Assembly (NCBI GenBank): GCA_052389895.1
Contig: JBQTHM010000006.1
Span: 1 to 64,000 of the forward strand
Source of the DNA: CAVVXX01 sp052389895
GTDB lineage: Bacteria > Pseudomonadota > Alphaproteobacteria > Micropepsales > Micropepsaceae
DNA length: 64,000 bases
Reading direction: 5' to 3'
A program made the translations under genes and the position numbers. Below, piece by piece: positions 59,956 to 64,000 of the stretch. Below the pieces are notes generated by a model. It was not told the DNA's origin, made no database searches, and was given only the letters and a program-made list of their open reading frames with translations. Numbering within the stretch: position 1 is the stretch's first letter; every line of letters starts with the position of its first letter.

Positions 59956-60350
59956 TGATGGTTGACGGCCCGAGCGGCGCGAAGCCCACCGTGCTCGTAG
60001 CGGAAGACGAGGCCATGCTGCGTGTGGTCGCCGTCGAGGTGCTGACGGATGCGGGCTATCGCGTCCTGGAAGCCGGCGACGGCAATACGGCGCTCAAGGC
60101 GATTCAGGATGACGCAAATGTGGATCTCCTCATCAGCGACATCAAGATGCCGGGCCTCAATGGATACGAACTTGCGGAAGCGGGCATGGCGTTGCGCCCA
60201 GCCATGAAAGTGCTGTTGATGACCGGATATGTGCAGGAACCCATTCCCGCCAAGATGGCGGCAGCGGGCGTTCGCGTCCTCTACAAGCCCTTCGACATCG
60301 ATCAGCTTCCGGCGCTGGCCGATTCCATGCTGAAGAACAGGCCCTTCTAG
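59952..60350 (+). CDS. single-domain response regulator
   Basis: 132 residues, receiver only, phosphoacceptor Asp63 in LISDIKMPGLNG, then LLMTGYVQEP and VLYKPFDIDQL. Overlaps the kinase stop by four bases. Without an output domain it probably acts by protein contact or in a phosphorelay. Converges on the hydrolase gene with a four-base overlap. Confidence 0.93.
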   Translation: MMMVDGPSGAKPTVLVAEDEAMLRVVAVEVLTDAGYRVLEAGDGNTALKAIQDDANVDLLISDIKMPGLNGYELAEAGMALRPAMKVLLMTGYVQEPIPAKMAAAGVRVLYKPFDIDQLPALADSMLKNRPF

Positions 60351-61423
60351 TTTCGGTCGCGGGAGTTTCGCAGCAGCTCTTCCAAATAGTTTTTCCAGAT
60401 CGCTGCCCAGGTATGCGTGCTGTGCCCGCGTGTCGACTTGCTGGCAGGAATAAGAACAAAGCGGCCGCGCTCGAGCTTGCGTGCTTCGCGTTCGGCGATG
60501 CCGAGCTCAGGGGGATTGATGAAATCGTCGCCGGAGTTCACCCACATCACGCGCGCCTTGATGGTGTCGAGACGCGTGGACGGATCATAATCGCGCGAGG
60601 CGCCGATCTGGTACAGCAGATCGTTGGCGTCAAGCGGCGCTGTCATGTCCCTCATGCGCTCTTCGACATGCCGGTCGGCTGCCTCGCGCGTGGGAAAGTC
60701 GTCCTGCATCCGTAGCGGCGCGCTTCCGGCCAAAATGAGCAGATACGCTGCTGTGCGCAAACCCTGTTGCGGCTGTTCGCCGTAATAGCCCCCCTTCCAG
60801 GCGGGATCGGATGTGATCGCGTCCATCGCCATTTTGCGCCACATGCGGTTTCGCCCCGCGATTGCGACGGGAAGACAGGCAAGCGGCATCAGCGCATCCG
60901 CGAAATCGGGATACGTCTCCCCCCAAACAAAGGCATGCATGCAGCCCATGGATGTGCCGAGGATCAGACGCAGATGATTTACGCCCAGACCTTCTGTCAG
61001 CAGCGCATGCTGGGCCGCAACCATGTCGTCGTAGGTGTAAGGCGGGAATCGCATGCGCAATCCGTCGCTAGGTTTCGACGATTTCCCGTGCCCGATTCCG
61101 TCCGGAAGAACGATGAAATACCGTGCGGGATCGAGCAATCCGCCCGGCGCAAAGAGGACGTCAGCGAACTGCGGACGCAGGAATTGGTGTCCGCTTCCGC
61201 TCGTCCCGTGCAGGATCATGACGGCGTTCGTCACGCGCCCCGCCGCATCGCGCCTGGGTTCGCCAAGCGTGGTGTAATGGATCCGGAGCTCATTCAGCGT
61301 TTCGCCCGAGCGAAAGCGGAAGTCGCGCAGGACATAGTCGCCCTCGCGCGTTTCAAGCGCTTTCGCCGGTTGCAGGACGGCGAGAAGGGCGAGGGCAAAG
61401 AGTATTGGCAGCCGAAGCGTCAT
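60347..61423 (-). CDS. secreted alpha/beta hydrolase, homoserine-acetyltransferase-like
   Basis: 358 residues with a signal peptide (ending AKALE). The fold matches the MetX group: VMILHGTSGSGHQFL, PDGIGHGKSSKPSDGL, the nucleophile elbow in LGTSMGCMHAFVWGE, an acid in VNSGDDFINPPE and the His in STRGHSTHTWA. Export argues against amino-acid acetylation; a hydrolase role is more likely. Co-transcribed with the isoaspartyl peptidase (ATGA overlap). Confidence 0.85.
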   Translation of the reverse strand: MTLRLPILFALALLAVLQPAKALETREGDYVLRDFRFRSGETLNELRIHYTTLGEPRRDAAGRVTNAVMILHGTSGSGHQFLRPQFADVLFAPGGLLDPARYFIVLPDGIGHGKSSKPSDGLRMRFPPYTYDDMVAAQHALLTEGLGVNHLRLILGTSMGCMHAFVWGETYPDFADALMPLACLPVAIAGRNRMWRKMAMDAITSDPAWKGGYYGEQPQQGLRTAAYLLILAGSAPLRMQDDFPTREAADRHVEERMRDMTAPLDANDLLYQIGASRDYDPSTRLDTIKARVMWVNSGDDFINPPELGIAEREARKLERGRFVLIPASKSTRGHSTHTWAAIWKNYLEELLRNSRDRN

Positions 61424-62406
61424 GGCGGGCGCGGTCTGCTCGATTCGGGGCCGGCGTATTGCGCCACAACGGGCGCTTCCCGTTCGGTGGCGTAGCCGCG
61501 GAACATGCCCACGCGGTTCCATTGCATGGCGACATTGCCCTTGGTGTCTATGCCGATCATGCCGCCATTGGCATCGTCGTGGGCGGCCAGCGCGTCGCGA
61601 ATTCCCGCCTTCATGGCGTCCTGAATGGTCATTCCCGCATACTTCATGCGGTCCGCCACGTCCTTCGAGATGGAAAAGCGAATGAAATACTCGCCCTTGC
61701 CCGTGGTGGAAAATCCGCCCACGGCATTGTCGGCGTAGGTGGAGGCGCCGATGATGGGCGAATCTCCCACGCGCCCGGGCTTCTTGCCGCTGTCACCGCC
61801 AGTTGAGGTCGCAGCGGCGATGTCACCGCAACGGTCGAGCGCGACCGCGCCAACGGTTCCGTGCGTCCGTTTATCCGCTGCTGCACCCTTGTTCCTGATG
61901 AAATAGTCCGGCGGGGCGCTTTCCGCGCCCCGATTTCTTACCGATGCCTCGCCGCGGTCGCCCGCGAACAGCACATGGGGCGATTTCTCCATCACCAGGC
62001 GCGCAGCGGCGACCGGGTTCTTGATTGCGGTCATCGAGGCGACGGCACCGGTGCGCAGGTCGCGTCCGTCCATGATCGATGCATCCGTTTCCACCAGGCC
62101 GGCCGTGTTCGCGATGGCGCCCTTGCCGGCGTTGAAGATGCCGGAGTCCTCGAGATTGCGGACCACGGTCTCGACCACGTCCAGGCTTGCCGCCCCCTTC
62201 GCCAGCGACTTGCGCGCCTCGGCCAAAGTCTTGCGAAGAAATGCCAGCCTGCCGTTGTCCTCCGTCTTTTGGCTGAGCGCGCCGCCATGGGCCACCACGG
62301 CAAAGAAGTTATGCGCTTTGCAGGGCTCCGCGGCCCAAGCCGGGGACACGAGCACGCAGCAAAGCGCCAGCGCCGCGCACGAGTTGCGCAAGAATAATCT
62401 GCGCAT
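61420..62406 (-). CDS. secreted isoaspartyl peptidase / L-asparaginase (Ntn-hydrolase)
   Basis: 328 residues with a signal peptide (ending AWAAE). The autoprocessing site is HGTVGAVALD, with catalytic Thr184; VVAHGGAL, FNAGKGAIANTAG and DASIMDGR belong to the first subunit, and GGDSGKKPGRVGDSPIIGA and the C-terminal GMIGIDTKGNVAMQWN to the second. It removes isoaspartyl or asparagine side chains. GGAAAGGAG before the ATG. First gene of a pair with the alpha/beta hydrolase. Confidence 0.92.
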   Translation of the reverse strand: MRRLFLRNSCAALALCCVLVSPAWAAEPCKAHNFFAVVAHGGALSQKTEDNGRLAFLRKTLAEARKSLAKGAASLDVVETVVRNLEDSGIFNAGKGAIANTAGLVETDASIMDGRDLRTGAVASMTAIKNPVAAARLVMEKSPHVLFAGDRGEASVRNRGAESAPPDYFIRNKGAAADKRTHGTVGAVALDRCGDIAAATSTGGDSGKKPGRVGDSPIIGASTYADNAVGGFSTTGKGEYFIRFSISKDVADRMKYAGMTIQDAMKAGIRDALAAHDDANGGMIGIDTKGNVAMQWNRVGMFRGYATEREAPVVAQYAGPESSRPRPP

Positions 62407-62501
62407 GAGGTCTCCTTTCCGGAAAAGCGCGAAAGCTGGCACTATATACGTGCCGCGGCGGCATGCGCAGCGCGTCACAGGCACGCTGAATCCGCTGCCA
62501 G

Positions 62502-63356
62502 CTAGGATAGTCGCGGCCAGGATAGCCCGAAGGGCACGATCTTGTTGTCGATGTCGTGGCCGATATCGGCGCGGCCGAGATAGGGAATGCCCGACGCACG
62601 GCACCAGTGCTGAACGACCTCATCTTCCGTCTGGCGGAAATCGGGGTCGTTTGCCGGAATTGAGTCGCAGCGGCCAAGCATGATCCCCGCCACCTTGCGG
62701 ACATCCGGATTGCTCGTGACGTGAAAGAGCGTGCGGTCGATGCGGTACATATATTCGCCCACTTCTTCCAGCATGAGGATGTGGTCCGCGAGAGCTGGCT
62801 GAAACGGCGTGCCGGCCAGGGTGGCAAAGATCGTAAGGTTGAACGCAACTGCGGGCCGGGTCCGCGAAACATGCGGCTCGAACGTTTGCGTGTCTCCATC
62901 GGCAAGAAAGGAAAGGGCGCGCGCAACGGCTTTTTCGCCTCCCTCCCGCGCAAGATCGGACGGCATGGGCCCGTGCGCGAGGCGCGCAAACCCCCGCGCG
63001 TAGAGTGCGCCGAGCAGCGCCCCGGCATCGCTGTAGCCGAGGAACATCTTGGCCTTCGCAACGTCGCCGAGCCGCGGCAGCACGCGATCCAGCAGCCGGC
63101 ACGCGCCGTATCCGCCGCGCGCAAACCAGACGGCGTCGAACGTCGCGTCGTTCGCGAATTCGAGAAGCGCGTTCGCGCGCGTCTCGTCGTCGCCGGCGAA
63201 ATGACCCGAAGAAAGAAAACATTGCGGATGGAAAACGATCTCGGGCGCGCGCTCGCGGAACTGCTGACGGGCGATGACGGCGATCCTTTCCGCGTGTGCG
63301 CGCTCCAGCCTGCTGCCGGGCGCGACCACGCCGATCTTCATCGCCTTGTTGCCCAT
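62502..63356 (-). CDS. LD-carboxypeptidase (S66 family, LdcA-like)
   Basis: 284 residues. IGVVAPGSRLE, FARGGYGACRLLD, and the nucleophile Ser109 in FLGYSDAGALLGAL (usually GFSD). The Glu and His partners of the triad lie in the C-terminal half. It releases the D-Ala from murein tetrapeptides during recycling. Divergent from a Mpl/MurC-like ligase, which fits a cell-wall recycling pair. ATG 63341 is an alternative start. Confidence 0.9.
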   Translation of the reverse strand: MGNKAMKIGVVAPGSRLERAHAERIAVIARQQFRERAPEIVFHPQCFLSSGHFAGDDETRANALLEFANDATFDAVWFARGGYGACRLLDRVLPRLGDVAKAKMFLGYSDAGALLGALYARGFARLAHGPMPSDLAREGGEKAVARALSFLADGDTQTFEPHVSRTRPAVAFNLTIFATLAGTPFQPALADHILMLEEVGEYMYRIDRTLFHVTSNPDVRKVAGIMLGRCDSIPANDPDFRQTEDEVVQHWCRASGIPYLGRADIGHDIDNKIVPFGLSWPRLS

Positions 63357-63413
63357 TGCGCCCGCCCCTAATCGCCCTTGCCGCCACGCAAATTTGGCTT
63401 ATAGCTGCGCGCA

Positions 63414-64000
63414 ATGGTTCACAACAGGCCCTATTTTTTCTGCGGCATCGGGGGCAGCGGAATGCTCCCGCTCGCGCTCCTTCTGCGCGCCAGAGGCCAT
63501 GACGTTTCCGGTTCGGACCGCGCGCTCGACCAGGGCCGTATGCCGGAGAAATTCGCCTTCCTGCGCGCCCAAGGAGTCAAACTGTTTCCGCAGGACGGCA
63601 GCGGCATCACCAGCCGAGATTTCACCGTTGTCGCCTCTGCGGCCGTTGAGGAAACGGTGCCGGACATCGCTGCGGCGCGCCGCTGCGGCGCAGGGCTGGT
63701 GACGCGAGCGGAGCTGCTCGCGCGCCTCTTTAACGAGTCGAAACGAAGCATCGGCGTGGCTGGCACCAGCGGCAAGACGACGACGACCGGAATGGCAGGC
63801 TGGATCCTGCACGCAGCCGGGCGGCAGCCAACCATCATCAACGGCGGCGTGATGAAGAACTTTGTTTCCGCCGACGTTCCGTTCGCCGGCGCCGTCGCCG
63901 GGAAAAGCGATCTGATGGTGTGCGAAGTAGACGAAAGCGATGGCTCGATCGCCCATTACAACCCGCAGGTCGCCGTGCTGACCAACGTGGCGCTCGACCA
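63414..64000 (+). CDS. Mur ligase-family protein (MurC/Mpl-like), partial
   Basis: The frame opens at ATG 63414 and runs off the window end, giving the first 195 residues. YFFCGIGGSGMLPLALLL is the Rossmann start of the MurC/Mpl type, SGSDRALDQG follows, and the ATP loop is VAGTSGKTTTTGMAG. VCEVDESDGSI and VAVLTNVALDH are also family blocks. Either MurC-like or Mpl (UMP-ligase for tripeptide recycling); the neighbouring LdcA favours Mpl. The domain order past residue 195 cannot be seen. Confidence 0.85.
   Translation, partial: MVHNRPYFFCGIGGSGMLPLALLLRARGHDVSGSDRALDQGRMPEKFAFLRAQGVKLFPQDGSGITSRDFTVVASAAVEETVPDIAAARRCGAGLVTRAELLARLFNESKRSIGVAGTSGKTTTTGMAGWILHAAGRQPTIINGGVMKNFVSADVPFAGAVAGKSDLMVCEVDESDGSIAHYNPQVAVLTNVALD

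Noticed and set aside
1..64000. tRNA, rRNA, riboswitch, integrase or transposase
   Set aside because: None could be recognised by eye. A tRNAscan/Infernal run would settle small RNAs.

Overview
The window is a 64 kb, GC-rich chromosomal segment of an alphaproteobacterium. The evidence is lineage-typical: a complete NepR/EcfG/PhyR general stress response locus, a holdfast-anchor hfaABD operon (known from Caulobacterales and other stalked or budding alphaproteobacteria), the leuS-lptE-holA block preceded by a DUF3576 lipoprotein, IalB-family proteins, and a CtrA-like box. I cannot fix the order or genus. No rRNA, tRNA, CRISPR array, IS transposase or integrase was recognised.

Layout. 0-9.6 kb: DUF2807 adhesin-like protein (cut by the window edge), OmpR-type regulator, L,D-transpeptidase, YggS, a ThiE-like protein, DUF3576 lipoprotein, leuS, a palindromic repeat, lptE, holA, YjbR and a double-PilZ protein. 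10-19.8 kb: cell-surface and accessory region. It holds a secreted protein with about eleven six-residue INK-type repeats, a 3' scrap of an ABC ATPase, a phage-like small gene pair, a small HExxH protein, the hfaABD operon and two rhomboid proteases. 19.8-26 kb: four-gene signalling operon (sensor kinase, receiver, hybrid kinase, receiver-EAL). 26-32 kb: M13 peptidase, SCOT subunits, two IalB proteins, FAH hydrolase.

32-43.6 kb is a stress island. Divergent phyR and nepR-ecfG are followed by small membrane proteins, an AI-2E-type permease, a decayed NHEJ locus (truncated ku; LigD phosphoesterase and polymerase domains with no ligase domain), a PRC-barrel protein and an otsB-GH15-otsA trehalose cluster. 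Copies of the EcfG promoter GGAAC-N16/17-CGTT lie just upstream of, and point into, six genes or operons between 33 and 39 kb, with another at 9.9 kb.

43.6-64 kb: msrB, a type III PKS with an isoprenylcysteine-methyltransferase-like partner (alkylresorcinol or pyrone type lipid), a cupredoxin-sensor kinase-porin operon, a PilZ-methyltransferase fusion, a membrane histidine kinase, a FadL porin, an amidohydrolase split by an in-frame TAA, a TonB receptor-YfiR-kinase-regulator operon, an alpha/beta hydrolase with an isoaspartyl peptidase, and a divergent LD-carboxypeptidase/Mur-ligase pair that runs off the end.

Overall the segment is rich in surface attachment, c-di-GMP/two-component signalling and stress protection. 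That fits a surface-colonising, probably dimorphic bacterium. The most unusual items are the INK-repeat secreted protein near the holdfast genes, the EcfG promoter cluster, the broken NHEJ locus, and two genes interrupted by TAA in the same CGG-TAA-CYC context.
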